From NCBI GenBank assembly GCA_050261675.1, contig JBLNDO010000033.1:1-14928 (forward strand): 14,928 nucleotides of DNA, given 5' to 3'. Under the pieces are notes generated by a model that worked only from the letters and a program-made list of their open reading frames with translations, searched no databases and had not been told where the DNA came from. Made by a program: the position numbers and the translations under genes. The DNA is from DASUBN01 sp050261675. GTDB taxonomy: Bacteria > Pseudomonadota > Gammaproteobacteria > Natronospirales > REEB76. Below, piece by piece: positions 7,953 to 14,893 of this stretch (position 1 is the first letter of the stretch; every line of letters begins with the position of its first letter).

Positions 7953-8162
7953 CCATAGCCGTATGCAATCCCCTCGGCCTGGAAGTTCATTCGGGATCGC
8001 GGCGGCAAGTTGAAATGAACAATCGTATTGGTCAACCGACATATATCGAAAACATATTGCGCGCCTAACGCGTCAACGCATAACATCTGCGCGCGCTAGT
8101 AGCGCTGAAGGTCGGAAGCCAATAATCCGGCTGGACAAAAATCAACCACATGGAGTAAATGC
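7953..8162 (+). other. Intergenic region before the outer-membrane protein gene
   Basis: This 210-bp gap holds no convincing gene. Visible structure: a 7-bp inverted repeat GTTCATT (7985-7991) / AATGAAC (8014-8020) with a 22-nt loop and no T-tract, so it is not a clear terminator. An AT-rich patch around 8038-8058 (ACATATATCGAAAACATATT) with TTGGTC upstream could hold the promoter of the next gene, but spacing to any -10 is ambiguous. TGGAGT at 8151-8156 is the ribosome-binding site for the gene at 8163. Confidence 0.4.
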
Positions 8163-8789
8163 ATGAAGACCCTGAAGACTCTGGGAGCCATCAGTGTGCT
8201 CGCCGCTGCGTTCGGTGCCTCGTCCGCCTATGCTGACGCACCGCGTTATGACTTTGTGGATCTCGGCTACACCAGCATCAGCGACCCCTCGGGCAGCGGC
8301 CTTTCCTCGGACCACGCCTACGGCGTCGACGGTTCGTTCGGGTTTACGGACAACCTGATCGGCTTGGCTAGCTATGCACACGAAAGCGCCGATTTCAGCC
8401 TGTTCGGTATTTCCGGCACGGCCAGCGGCAACAGCTATGAAGCGGGCCTGGGCTGGCGCTTCCCGTTGACCAGCAACATGGACATCATCCCGAGTCTTTC
8501 CTATGCCCACAGCAGCGCTTCTGCCAGGGCGAGCTTCGGCCCCAGCGCCTCGACCTCGGATTCGGGCTATGACGCCGCTGTGACCTTGCGCGCCATGGTG
8601 ACCGACAAGCTGGAGCTGGACGCCGGCGTGGACCATTCCAGCCCCGTTGCCTCCTCCAACACCGTGGGTGTCTCGGGTTTCTACAACTTCACGTCCGTAT
8701 TCGCCCTGGGCCTGGGGTATGCGGACTCCAGGAGCGACGGTCAAGACACCAACGCCTGGATGCTGACGGCCCGTTTCTACTTCAAGTAA
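8163..8789 (+). CDS. Small outer-membrane beta-barrel protein, Ax21/OmpW-size
   Basis: The 208-residue precursor has a clean Sec signal peptide (MKTLKTLGAISVLAAAFGASSAYA, cut near residue 24). The mature part alternates polar and hydrophobic residues with many Gly, Ser and aromatics: YDFVDLGYTSI, AYGVDGSFGFTDNLIGLASYAH, SYEAGLGWRFPLTSNMDIIPSLSYAHS, and WMLTARFYFK at the end. This is the pattern of an 8-stranded barrel; the last strand carries the aromatic residues expected for BAM recognition, although Lys is terminal. The N-terminal YDFVDLGY style resembles Xanthomonas Ax21-type outer-membrane proteins, which is from memory and unconfirmed. TGGAGT at 8151-8156 supports the ATG. It is monocistronic, with its own terminator. 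Confidence 0.82.
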   Translation: MKTLKTLGAISVLAAAFGASSAYADAPRYDFVDLGYTSISDPSGSGLSSDHAYGVDGSFGFTDNLIGLASYAHESADFSLFGISGTASGNSYEAGLGWRFPLTSNMDIIPSLSYAHSSASARASFGPSASTSDSGYDAAVTLRAMVTDKLELDAGVDHSSPVASSNTVGVSGFYNFTSVFALGLGYADSRSDGQDTNAWMLTARFYFK

Positions 8790-8810
8790 ATCGATCCGCG
8801 CTTCGGCGCG

Positions 8811-8847
8811 AAAGGCCGCGAGGTATGCGCCTCGCGGCCTTTCTTTT
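8811..8847 (+). terminator. Strong intrinsic terminator after the outer-membrane protein gene
   Basis: A perfect 13-bp stem, AAAGGCCGCGAGG (8811-8823) with CCTCGCGGCCTTT (8830-8842), and a 6-nt loop is followed by CTTTT. It lies 21 nt after the stop codon. The A-rich start opposite the T-run could also serve the opposite strand, but no minus-strand gene ends here. Confidence 0.93.
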
Positions 8848-8937
8848 GTGTGGTTTCATGACCCGCTGGTAACCCTCACGCGCATGAAATAAGCTCCCGC
8901 TCCTGATTTGGAATTCTCTTGCCCTGAGGAGTCTCCC

Positions 8938-11900
8938 ATGTCCCAGCGCGTCACCCGCACCCTGGCCCTTTGCCTCGGCGCTTGTGTATTCACGGCGACC
9001 TTTCTCGCTGCGGCGGCCGAACCCGCAAAACCTGAAGCGCCCAAGCCCTTTGCGGCCTTGAAATGGCGCTCCATCGGGCCGAGCCGCGGCAGTCGGGTGC
9101 TGGCCGTGTCAGGAGTGGCCCAGCAGCCCAACGTGTTCTATTTCGGCGGCGTGGCGGGCGGCGTGTGGAAGAGCGACGACGCGGGTGCGAGCTGGACGCC
9201 CATCTTCGACAAGGAGCCCATTGCCTCCATCGGCGCCATCGCCGTGGCGCCCTCCGACCCCAACGTGATCTACGTGGGCAGCGGCGAGGCGGCGCTGCGT
9301 GAAAACATCTCCTTCGGCGACGGCGTCTACAAGTCCACCGACGCCGGCAAGACCTGGAAGCACACGGGGCTTGCGGACACGCGCCACATCGGCCGCATCG
9401 TGGTGGACCCCCAGAATCCCGACCTGGTGATGGTGGCGGCGGTGGGCCACGCCTACGGTCCCAACCCGGAGCGGGGCGTATTCCGCTCCGAGGACGGCGG
9501 CGCCACCTGGCAGAAGGTGCTCTATACCGATACCCACACCGGCGCCGTCGATCTCAGCCTCGATCCGGATAATCCCCGCACCGTGTTTGCCACTATGTGG
9601 CAGGTGCAGCGCTCCCCCTGGCATCTGGAAAGCGGCGGCCCGGGCAGCGGCCTGTATAAGTCCACCGACGAGGGGCTCACCTGGAAGCATCTGGAAGGCC
9701 ACGGCCTGCCGGAAGGCCTGTGGGGCCGTCTCGGTGTCGCGGCGGCGGGCGGAGACCGGGTGTATGCGCTCATCGACGCGAAGGAGGGCGGGCTCTACCG
9801 CTCCGACGACGGCGGCGACAACTGGGATCTGGTCTCCACCGATGCCCGGCTCTCCGAGCGTCCCTGGTATTTCATGAGCGTGTTCGCGGACCCCACCAAC
9901 TCCGACGTGGTCTACGTGGCCAACACCGGTTTCTACAAGTCCACCGACGGCGGCAAGCACTTCGACATGGTGCGCGCTCCCCACGGCGACAACCACGGCC
10001 TGTGGATCGATCCCCAGGATCCGAACCGCATGATCGTCGCCAACGACGGCGGCGCCAGCGTCAGCGTGAACGGCGGTGCCACCTGGTCCACCCAGATGAA
10101 CCAGCCCACCGGCCAGTTCTACCACGTGGCGGTGGACAACCGCTTCCCGTATTACGTATACGGCGCCCAGCAGGACAACGAGAGCGTCGCCGTACCGAGC
10201 CGCAGCGACTGGGGCGACATCGGCGAGCACGACTGGTACGTGGTGAGCGGCAACGAGTCCGGCTACGTGGTGCCGGACCCCACGGACCCGGACATCATCT
10301 ATTCCGGTTCCTATTTCGGCATCCTCACGCGCACCAACCGCCACACCGGCCAGTTGCAGGACGTGTCCCCCTGGCCCTTCGACGCGGACGGCCATCCGGC
10401 CTCGGAGATGGAACACCGCTTCACCTGGACCATGCCCATCGTGTTCTCGCCCCAGGACCCGAAAGTGCTGTACTTCGCCTCCCAGTACCTGCTGCGTTCC
10501 GAGGACGGCGGCATGAGCTGGAAGGCCATTAGCCCCGACCTCTCCCGCAACGACAAGACGAAGCAGGGCCCTTCCGGCGGGCCCGTGAGCCAGGACAACG
10601 CCAGCGCCGAATACTACGACCTCATCTACGCCATCGCGCCCTCGCCGCTCGCGGCGGGCCAGATCTGGGTGGGCACCGACGATGGCCTCATCCACCTCAC
10701 CCGCGATGGCGGCAAGACCTGGGCCAACGTCACGCCCAAGGGCATGCCCGAATGGGCCAAGGTGGGCATCATCGAGGCCTCGCACTTCGATGCGGGCACG
10801 GCCTACGCCGCCGTGGACGCCCACAAGCTCGACGACTTCAATCCCTACATCTTCGTCACCCACGATTACGGCAAGAGCTGGTCGCGCCTGGACAAGGGCC
10901 TCGCCGCGCCGGGTTACGTGAACGTGGTGCGCGAAGACCCGGTGCAGCAGAACCTGCTCTACGCCGGCACCGAGCTCGGCGCCTTCGTGTCCCTGGACGG
11001 CGGCAAGCAATGGCAGCCCCTGCAGCTCGACCTGCCCGCCACCTCGGTGCGCGATCTCGTGGTGAAGGACGGCGACCTCGTGGCCGCCACCCACGGCCGC
11101 GGCTTTTGGATCCTGGACGACGTGTCGCCGCTCCGGGAACTGGCGTCGGGCGTGAAGCCGGACGCGGATCATCTCTACGCGCCGCGCCAGGCCGTGCGCC
11201 TGCACGACCAAAGCAGTTCCAGCCTGCCCTATGAGTCGGTGGGGGATAACCCGCCGGACGGCGCCATCCTCTATTACTCCCTGGCCTCGAAGCCCAAGGA
11301 CGAATTCACCCTCACCGTCACGGATTCCGCAGGCACTGTGGTGCGGAGCTTCTCCAGCGTCGCCAAGCCGCCGCCTAATCCCTTGCCGCTGGAGTTCCCT
11401 GCGGAAGAAGAGGCAAAGCCTGAGCAGCTGGAGACCGGTGCCGGCATGCACCAGCAGGTCTGGGATCTCCGGCGCGAAATGCCGCCCGCCATCAAGGGCG
11501 CCTACACCGATTCCGGCGGTCCCGTGGGCCCCATGGTCCTGCCGGGCCAATACACCGTGACTTTAAAGGTGAACGGCAAGAGCTACAGCGAGCCTCTGAC
11601 CGTGGTGGCGGACCCCCGCACCCACGCGACGCCCGATGCCCTGAAGCAGCAGGCGGAGCTTATGGCGAAGCTGGACCAGGCGGTGCGGGAGGATCACGCC
11701 GCCGCCAACGCCATCCTGGACCTGCGCGAGCAATTGGCCGGTGTCCAGAAGCGTTTCGGCGGCGCGGCCGCCACCAAGGGCATCGCGGAGGCCGCCGCGG
11801 GCCTGGACGCGAAGCTCGCCACGGTGCTGGAGCCCCTCTACCAGTACCGCGCCCACGCGGAAGAGGCGCAACTCAACTATCCCTCCGACCTCAACAGCCA

Positions 11901-12099
11901 GCTTTCGTACCTCGAAGAATTGGTGGACAGCGCCGATAGCGCGCCCACGGCCCAGGAAGGGGACATGTACGTCACCCTGCGCGGCCGTCTCGACAAGGCG
12001 CTCGCGGATTGTAAGGCGGTGCGGGACGGCTACCTGGCGATCCTCAATGCCAGGATGCAGAACGCGGGCCTGGGTCCGGTGCAGTTGCCGCCGAATTAG
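8938..12099 (+). CDS. Exported Asp-box (BNR/sortilin-like) beta-propeller protein
   Basis: This 1053-residue protein is usually annotated as a glycosyl hydrolase or sortilin-like protein; no enzymatic site can be assigned here. The signal peptide is about residues 1-27 (ending TFLAAAAEPAKP). At least eleven Asp-box motifs (S-x-D-x-G-x-x-W) are visible, near residues 79, 131, 182, 240, 287, 333, 375, 519, 587, 640 and 684, for example KSTDAGKTW and RSEDGGATW. They define one or two large propellers. After about residue 790 comes an Ig-like region (HQQVWDLRREMPP ... PMVLPGQYTVTLKVNGKSYSEPLTVVADPR) and then a charged helical tail (about 890-1040). The ATG at 8938 is chosen for the TGAGGAG 6 nt upstream; an in-frame TTG at 8908 lacks one. 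The stop lies 7 bp before the IS30 element, yet the ending QLPPN looks natural. The family occurs widely in Xanthomonadaceae and Acidobacteria; its substrate is unknown. Confidence 0.88.
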   Translation: MSQRVTRTLALCLGACVFTATFLAAAAEPAKPEAPKPFAALKWRSIGPSRGSRVLAVSGVAQQPNVFYFGGVAGGVWKSDDAGASWTPIFDKEPIASIGAIAVAPSDPNVIYVGSGEAALRENISFGDGVYKSTDAGKTWKHTGLADTRHIGRIVVDPQNPDLVMVAAVGHAYGPNPERGVFRSEDGGATWQKVLYTDTHTGAVDLSLDPDNPRTVFATMWQVQRSPWHLESGGPGSGLYKSTDEGLTWKHLEGHGLPEGLWGRLGVAAAGGDRVYALIDAKEGGLYRSDDGGDNWDLVSTDARLSERPWYFMSVFADPTNSDVVYVANTGFYKSTDGGKHFDMVRAPHGDNHGLWIDPQDPNRMIVANDGGASVSVNGGATWSTQMNQPTGQFYHVAVDNRFPYYVYGAQQDNESVAVPSRSDWGDIGEHDWYVVSGNESGYVVPDPTDPDIIYSGSYFGILTRTNRHTGQLQDVSPWPFDADGHPASEMEHRFTWTMPIVFSPQDPKVLYFASQYLLRSEDGGMSWKAISPDLSRNDKTKQGPSGGPVSQDNASAEYYDLIYAIAPSPLAAGQIWVGTDDGLIHLTRDGGKTWANVTPKGMPEWAKVGIIEASHFDAGTAYAAVDAHKLDDFNPYIFVTHDYGKSWSRLDKGLAAPGYVNVVREDPVQQNLLYAGTELGAFVSLDGGKQWQPLQLDLPATSVRDLVVKDGDLVAATHGRGFWILDDVSPLRELASGVKPDADHLYAPRQAVRLHDQSSSSLPYESVGDNPPDGAILYYSLASKPKDEFTLTVTDSAGTVVRSFSSVAKPPPNPLPLEFPAEEEAKPEQLETGAGMHQQVWDLRREMPPAIKGAYTDSGGPVGPMVLPGQYTVTLKVNGKSYSEPLTVVADPRTHATPDALKQQAELMAKLDQAVREDHAAANAILDLREQLAGVQKRFGGAAATKGIAEAAAGLDAKLATVLEPLYQYRAHAEEAQLNYPSDLNSQLSYLEELVDSADSAPTAQEGDMYVTLRGRLDKALADCKAVRDGYLAILNARMQNAGLGPVQLPPN

Positions 12100-12106
12100 A
12101 TGAAAC

Positions 12107-12145
12107 TCCGCTTCCGGCTGCGATTTCAACCGGTCGACGCAACAC
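12107..12145 (+). repeat. IS30 left inverted repeat
   Basis: It begins TCCGCTTCCGGCTGCGATTT and pairs with the reverse complement of 13322-13360, differing at five positions by eye. The inner end is GCAACAC. The transposase stop codon (12126-12128) lies inside this repeat, a compact arrangement. Confidence 0.9.
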
Positions 12146-13286
12146 ATTGGGCAAATCGCTCCGCGGGCGTTTCGTAGTTTAGCGTCTTCCTGGGTCGCTC
12201 GTTGAGCTGCCTGGCGACCGCGTTCAGCTTCGCCTGTGAGTGAACGGAGAGATCGGTGCCCTTGGGAAAGTACTGCCGCAATAGCCCGTTGGTGTTCTCG
12301 TTGGATCCACGCTGCCAGGGGTTGTACGGGTCGCAGAAGTACACCTGGATGTCCGTCGCCAGGGTGAAGCGCTTGTGGTCGGCCATCTCCTTGCCGCGAT
12401 CCCAGGTCAAGGACTTGTAGAGCTCCCGGGGCAGCTTGTGGGCATGCTGGATGAGGGCGTTGATGACGGTCTCGGTGTCCTTGCTCTCGACCTTCACCAA
12501 CATGACATAGCGGGTGTGACGCTCGACCAGCGTCGCAATCTGAGTGTGCTTGTTGCCGAACAAGAGGTCCCCTTCCCAGTGCCCCGGCACCGCCCGGTCT
12601 TCCACCGTGGCTGGGCGCTCGCGGATCGACACGGCGTCCAGGATCCGGCCGTGGTCCTCGGTCTTCTGCGTGTGATGGCGGGAACGGCGCATGCCGCGGG
12701 TGCGGCGCAAGTGCTGCAAGAGCTCTTTCTTCAAGGCCCCACGGGCCTGGATGAACAAGGTTCTATAGATGGTCTCGTGTGACACCTGGTAGCTCTCGTC
12801 CTTTGGATAGGTGTGCTTCAGCCACCCGGCAATCTGGTCGGGCGACCACCCCGACTGTAGCTTGTTCGCCACGAGACGCGCCAAGGCGCGGTTCTCAGCC
12901 AACTTGCAGGCCTTGGGGCGGTGCGCCCGTTCCCAGGCCGCATGATCCGCCTGGTTCGCCCGGTAGCATGCCCCTCCGCCATTGCGCCTGAGCTCACGGC
13001 TCACCGTCGAGGGCGCGCGTCCCAGGCGGTCTGCCACCCAGCGCAGCGAATGCCCCTTCGCCACGGCCCGTGAGATCTCTTCGCGCTCCGCCAAGCTTAG
13101 CGCCAATCGCGAACGCCGACGGGGTGGCGGCCGAATACCACCCGTCTCAGCCAGGATGCGTTGGATCGACGTGTGGGGCCGGTCAAACAGCCGGGCAATC
13201 TGGTGGAGCGAATCCCCTCGCTGCCAGCGCTCCCACATGAGGGCCTTCTGGCTATCCGTGTAATAAGTCCGTGTCCGATAGGTCAT
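12126..13286 (-). CDS. IS30-family transposase, DD(33)E
   Basis: The 386-residue transposase has two N-terminal helix-turn-helix regions: about residues 11-50 (GDSLHQIARLFDRPHTSIQRIL) and 65-100 (GHSLRWVADRLGRAPSTVSREL). The catalytic core follows. Its triad is Asp240 (GHWEGDLL), Asp296 (LTWDRGKEMADH) and Glu330 (YNPWQRGSNENTNGLLRQY), a 33-residue D-to-E spacing as in IS30. The ending LNERPRKTLNYETPAERF is also diagnostic. The ATG at 13286 (MTYRTRTYY) is preferred: GAGG lies about 8 nt upstream on the minus strand. A GTG at 13307 would add seven residues but falls inside the 16-bp palindrome. No frameshift is seen. A possible own promoter is TTTCAA-18 bp-TAGATT (13343 down to 13314). Confidence 0.95.
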   Translation of the reverse strand: MTYRTRTYYTDSQKALMWERWQRGDSLHQIARLFDRPHTSIQRILAETGGIRPPPRRRSRLALSLAEREEISRAVAKGHSLRWVADRLGRAPSTVSRELRRNGGGACYRANQADHAAWERAHRPKACKLAENRALARLVANKLQSGWSPDQIAGWLKHTYPKDESYQVSHETIYRTLFIQARGALKKELLQHLRRTRGMRRSRHHTQKTEDHGRILDAVSIRERPATVEDRAVPGHWEGDLLFGNKHTQIATLVERHTRYVMLVKVESKDTETVINALIQHAHKLPRELYKSLTWDRGKEMADHKRFTLATDIQVYFCDPYNPWQRGSNENTNGLLRQYFPKGTDLSVHSQAKLNAVARQLNERPRKTLNYETPAERFAQCVASTG

Positions 13287-13287
13287 T

Positions 13288-13329
13288 TGCAACACCTCGT
13301 TCTGCACGTGCAGAATCTACGGTGTTGCA
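13288..13329 (-). promoter_or_regulatory. Nested hairpin over the transposase ribosome-binding region
   Basis: Outer arms TGCAACACC (13288-13296) and GGTGTTGCA (13321-13329) are perfectly complementary. Between them sits a perfect 16-bp palindrome, TTCTGCACGTGCAGAA (13300-13315). On the minus-strand mRNA the downstream arm overlaps half of the GAGG ribosome-binding site and ends just before the ATG at 13286. A candidate -10 (TAGATT, 13319-13314 on the minus strand) would start the element's own RNA near 13307, leaving out the upstream arm. Only read-through RNA would then fold the outer stem. The structure is seen directly; the regulatory role is inferred by analogy with IS10 and IS50. Confidence 0.55.
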
Positions 13330-13360
13330 TCGATCAGTTGAAATCGCAGCCACAAGCGGA
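13322..13360 (-). repeat. IS30 right inverted repeat
   Basis: On the minus strand it begins TCCGCTTGTGGCTGCGATTT and ends GCAACAC, matching the other end at 34 of 39 positions by eye. This is the transposase-upstream end. It contains a possible -35 (TTTCAA, minus strand, 13338-13343), and its inner bases form one arm of the hairpin described at 13288-13329. Confidence 0.9.
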
Positions 13361-13422
13361 ACTTGGATTATGGGGTCGGCGAACTACGAGAAGAATCTAC
13401 AGAACAAGGGAGACAGAGACGC

Positions 13423-13896
13423 ATGACACTGGAGCAATGGTCCTATGTGATGTCGATTGTGGGCTCGGTGGGCGTGATTATCTCGCTGGTATTCGTTGGC
13501 CTGCAGATCCGGGAGAATACCGCAGCGCTGCAGCGCAACGAGCACAATTCCACAATGGAGCAGTGGACTGTTATCCGCCAAGCGATCGCGCGTGACGCGA
13601 ATGTAGCCAAGCTGATGACCGATGGCTTGCGTAGCAAGCGACCGTTGAGGGCCGCCGACCAACTTAGATTGGAGATGATGCTGAACGAGTATGCCTGGGC
13701 CGCATTCCACATTTGGGACCGGACCCAGCGGGGCATCTTCCCGCCGGGTACCTTCGAGGCAACGGGTGGTGCCCTGTTCCGTAAGGTACTCAATACGCCG
13801 CGCGGAGCCGCGTGGTGGCAGAACGCGAAGACGGCCGATGGATTTTACCCGGCTTACGTCAAAGACATGGACGCGATGCTAACAACCGGTAAATAA
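13423..13896 (+). CDS. Small membrane-anchored protein of unknown function
   Basis: The product (157 residues) has one N-terminal membrane segment, about residues 8-27 (YVMSIVGSVGVIISLVFVGL), then QIRENTAALQRNEHN and a soluble, Trp-rich domain (NEYAWAAFHIWDRTQRGIF; ARDANVAKLMTDGL). I recall many unnamed marine and soil proteobacterial proteins with the same TM-QIRxNTxA layout, but no function. The ATG at 13423 is chosen because the family-like start MTLEQWSYV follows it; AAGGGA at 13406-13411 is a rather distant ribosome-binding site. The frame also opens at a TTG at 13363, three bases past the IS end, giving a charged extension that looks non-native. Its promoter could have been altered by the IS insertion 60 bp upstream. 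Confidence 0.75.
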   Translation: MTLEQWSYVMSIVGSVGVIISLVFVGLQIRENTAALQRNEHNSTMEQWTVIRQAIARDANVAKLMTDGLRSKRPLRAADQLRLEMMLNEYAWAAFHIWDRTQRGIFPPGTFEATGGALFRKVLNTPRGAAWWQNAKTADGFYPAYVKDMDAMLTTGK

Positions 13897-13904
13897 GAGA
13901 GGAC

Positions 13905-13920
13905 GGCTTTCGGCCAGCAG
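13905..13920 (+). repeat. Degenerate relative of the tail repeat
   Basis: GGCTTTCGGCCAGCAG follows the stop of the gene ending at 13896 by 8 bases. It matches GGTTTGCGGCCAATAG (14409-14424) at 12 of 16 positions and shares GGAC-GCTTT at its front (13901-13910) with 14851-14860. On its own this would not be significant; its position after a small gene is what makes it worth listing. Confidence 0.35.
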
Positions 13921-13958
13921 CGGCCCTAGAGATTGAACACGACGAACAAGGAATGTGA

Positions 13959-14303
13959 GTGTCTATGATCGGACCACCTTATCCGAATCCACGCCCTCGT
14001 TTTAATGTGTTGGGTTGGATTGCGGCATTCGCGGTAATTGAGATCGCATGGTTCGCGTTCGTATGGCCTATGATTCCGAGCACTCTCTTGGGCCTCAGCG
14101 TGGAAGCAATTTTCCCGTTCTTGATAGCTGGGTACGTGTTTTTAGTTATTCTGGCAATCACTCGACTAAATACCACAGTCTCAAACCGAAAATTATTTAA
14201 AACGTTGAGGGCAATTTTAGGCTTGAGTGTTGGGCCTGCAATATTTGTGACGGCTTACTATTTTCAAACGTTTATGGAAGCCAATTTCCAGTACCACCAC
14301 TGA
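13959..14303 (+). CDS. Small three-helix membrane protein, unknown function
   Basis: This 114-residue protein is mostly membrane-embedded. Likely helices are about residues 15-36 (FNVLGWIAAFAVIEIAWFAF), 43-70 (with FPFLIAGYVFLVILAI) and 82-102 (LRAILGLSVGPAIFVTAYYF). The N-terminus is Pro-rich (GPPYPNPRPRF). The GTG at 13959 is favoured because AAGGAA (13948-13953) is 5 nt upstream; ATG at 13965 is the alternative. It is visibly AT-richer than the genes before the IS and uses TTA, ATA and AAT codons freely, a sign of foreign origin. I do not recognise the family. The 62-bp gap before it contains a weak relative of the repeat seen downstream. Confidence 0.65.
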   Translation: MSMIGPPYPNPRPRFNVLGWIAAFAVIEIAWFAFVWPMIPSTLLGLSVEAIFPFLIAGYVFLVILAITRLNTTVSNRKLFKTLRAILGLSVGPAIFVTAYYFQTFMEANFQYHH

Positions 14304-14351
14304 ACACCGACATTGGGATGGCCTGCATCACGGCTAGATTTGAAGTTCTGT

Positions 14352-14387
14352 TTTGGGTCGGCAGCAGAGGGCCACGGGGTACAATCA
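14352..14387 (+). repeat. Dispersed tail repeat, copy 1
   Basis: The 36 bases starting TTTGGGTCGGCAGCAGAGGG match 14858-14893 at 31 positions with no gaps. With the preceding bases (TCTGTT, 14348-14353) the AGCAGA inside the repeat can form a short stem around the GGGTCGG loop. It begins 48 bases after the stop of the gene at 13959. The 192-bp gap up to 14495 contains no other gene. Confidence 0.75.
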
Positions 14388-14408
14388 TCAGGGCGTGAAT
14401 TCAGGAGC

Positions 14409-14424
14409 GGTTTGCGGCCAATAG
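14409..14424 (+). repeat. Second degenerate repeat relative in the 14304-14495 gap
   Basis: GGTTTGCGGCCAATAG resembles 13905-13920 (12 of 16) and lies 22 bases after copy 1 of the clear repeat. It may be the variant half of a longer composite unit. Evidence is weak. Confidence 0.3.
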
Positions 14425-14495
14425 GGGAACTTGGCATGCGCCAATAACAGTAGGGAAATCGTATAAGAAGTCAGGCACAGATTAGGGAGTATCAA

Positions 14496-14825
14496 ATGGC
14501 GGCTTATGTATTCGTTGCGGGGTTCGTATCGTTAGGCGTGATGGTATTGCTGTGGTTTACGCTAGTCGCAACACTCTTTCGAAAGTTGAAGAGTGATCAT
14601 CACGACACATATGTACAGCTTGGTGAACCATCGTTGTTTTGGAACAATTCGATCAAGAACAATTTTGCATTTATTGGATTTCTCTTGGGTGGTAAATACA
14701 AAGCACTTAATGACAGTGCGTTAACTCGCCAATGCACCATCATGGTGTGGTTCTTCTGGCTCTACTTGGCGATTTTCATAATTACGGGAATCGCTATGTT
14801 TACAGGGCAAGCGCAAGTCAAATAA
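14496..14825 (+). CDS. Small two-helix membrane protein, unknown function (UspB-like layout)
   Basis: This 109-residue protein has membrane helices at about residues 3-28 (YVFVAGFVSLGVMVLLWFTL) and 82-103 (TIMVWFFWLYLAIFIITGIA). Between them is a polar loop with LFRKLKSDHHDTYVQLGEPS and KYKALNDSALTRQC. The two-helix layout, length, and a loop ending in x-L-x-R-x-C before the second helix recall UspB, but the sequence match is weak and from memory. AGGGAG at 14484-14489, 6 nt before the ATG, strongly supports the start. Composition is low-GC: 20 of 60 bases are G or C at 14641-14700, against 43 of 60 at 9061-9120. It stands alone and is followed by the second clear repeat copy. Confidence 0.68.
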   Translation: MAAYVFVAGFVSLGVMVLLWFTLVATLFRKLKSDHHDTYVQLGEPSLFWNNSIKNNFAFIGFLLGGKYKALNDSALTRQCTIMVWFFWLYLAIFIITGIAMFTGQAQVK

Positions 14826-14857
14826 GACGTGATTATTCGGTTACCTTGATGGACCGC

Positions 14858-14893
14858 TTTGGGTCGGGAGCAGAGTGCTACGGGATAAAATCA
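14858..14893 (+). repeat. Dispersed tail repeat, copy 2
   Basis: It begins TTTGGGTCGGGAGCAGAGTG and aligns without gaps to 14352-14387 with five mismatches. It begins 32 bases after the stop of the gene at 14496. The remaining bases to the window end carry a further GC-rich piece but no gene start that can be supported. Confidence 0.75.

Larger units (their letters stand above)
12107..13360 (-). mobile_element. Complete IS30-family insertion sequence
   Basis: The 1254-bp element is bounded by 39-bp imperfect inverted repeats (12107-12145 and 13322-13360) and holds one intact IS30-type transposase on the minus strand. The flanks read ...AAAC at 12103-12106 and ACTTGG at 13361-13366, so a 2-bp AC duplication is possible, in line with the 2-3 bp duplications of the family. 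Two bases carry little weight alone. The element separates the high-GC chromosomal genes from an AT-richer accessory stretch. All parts needed for transposition appear present, so it may still be active. Confidence 0.93.

Noticed and set aside
7985..8020. Terminator after the Sel1 lipoprotein gene
   Set aside because: The 7-bp stem GTTCATT/AATGAAC has a 22-nt loop, low GC and no T-run.
9109..11550. Very long open frame on the minus strand opposite the Asp-box gene
   Set aside because: It is a mirror effect of high GC and biased codon use in the plus-strand gene. The plus frame has a signal peptide, regular Asp boxes and a ribosome-binding site; the antisense product has no recognisable motif.
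12040..12106. Truncation of the Asp-box gene by the IS30 insertion
   Set aside because: The stop codon is seven bases before the inverted repeat and the last residues come from host DNA, so the frame was not cut by the element.
13363..13422. N-terminal extension of the gene at 13423 starting at TTG 13363
   Set aside because: The start would lie at the IS edge and has no suitable ribosome-binding site. The added residues are charged and precede a natural MTLEQWSYV start just before the membrane helix.
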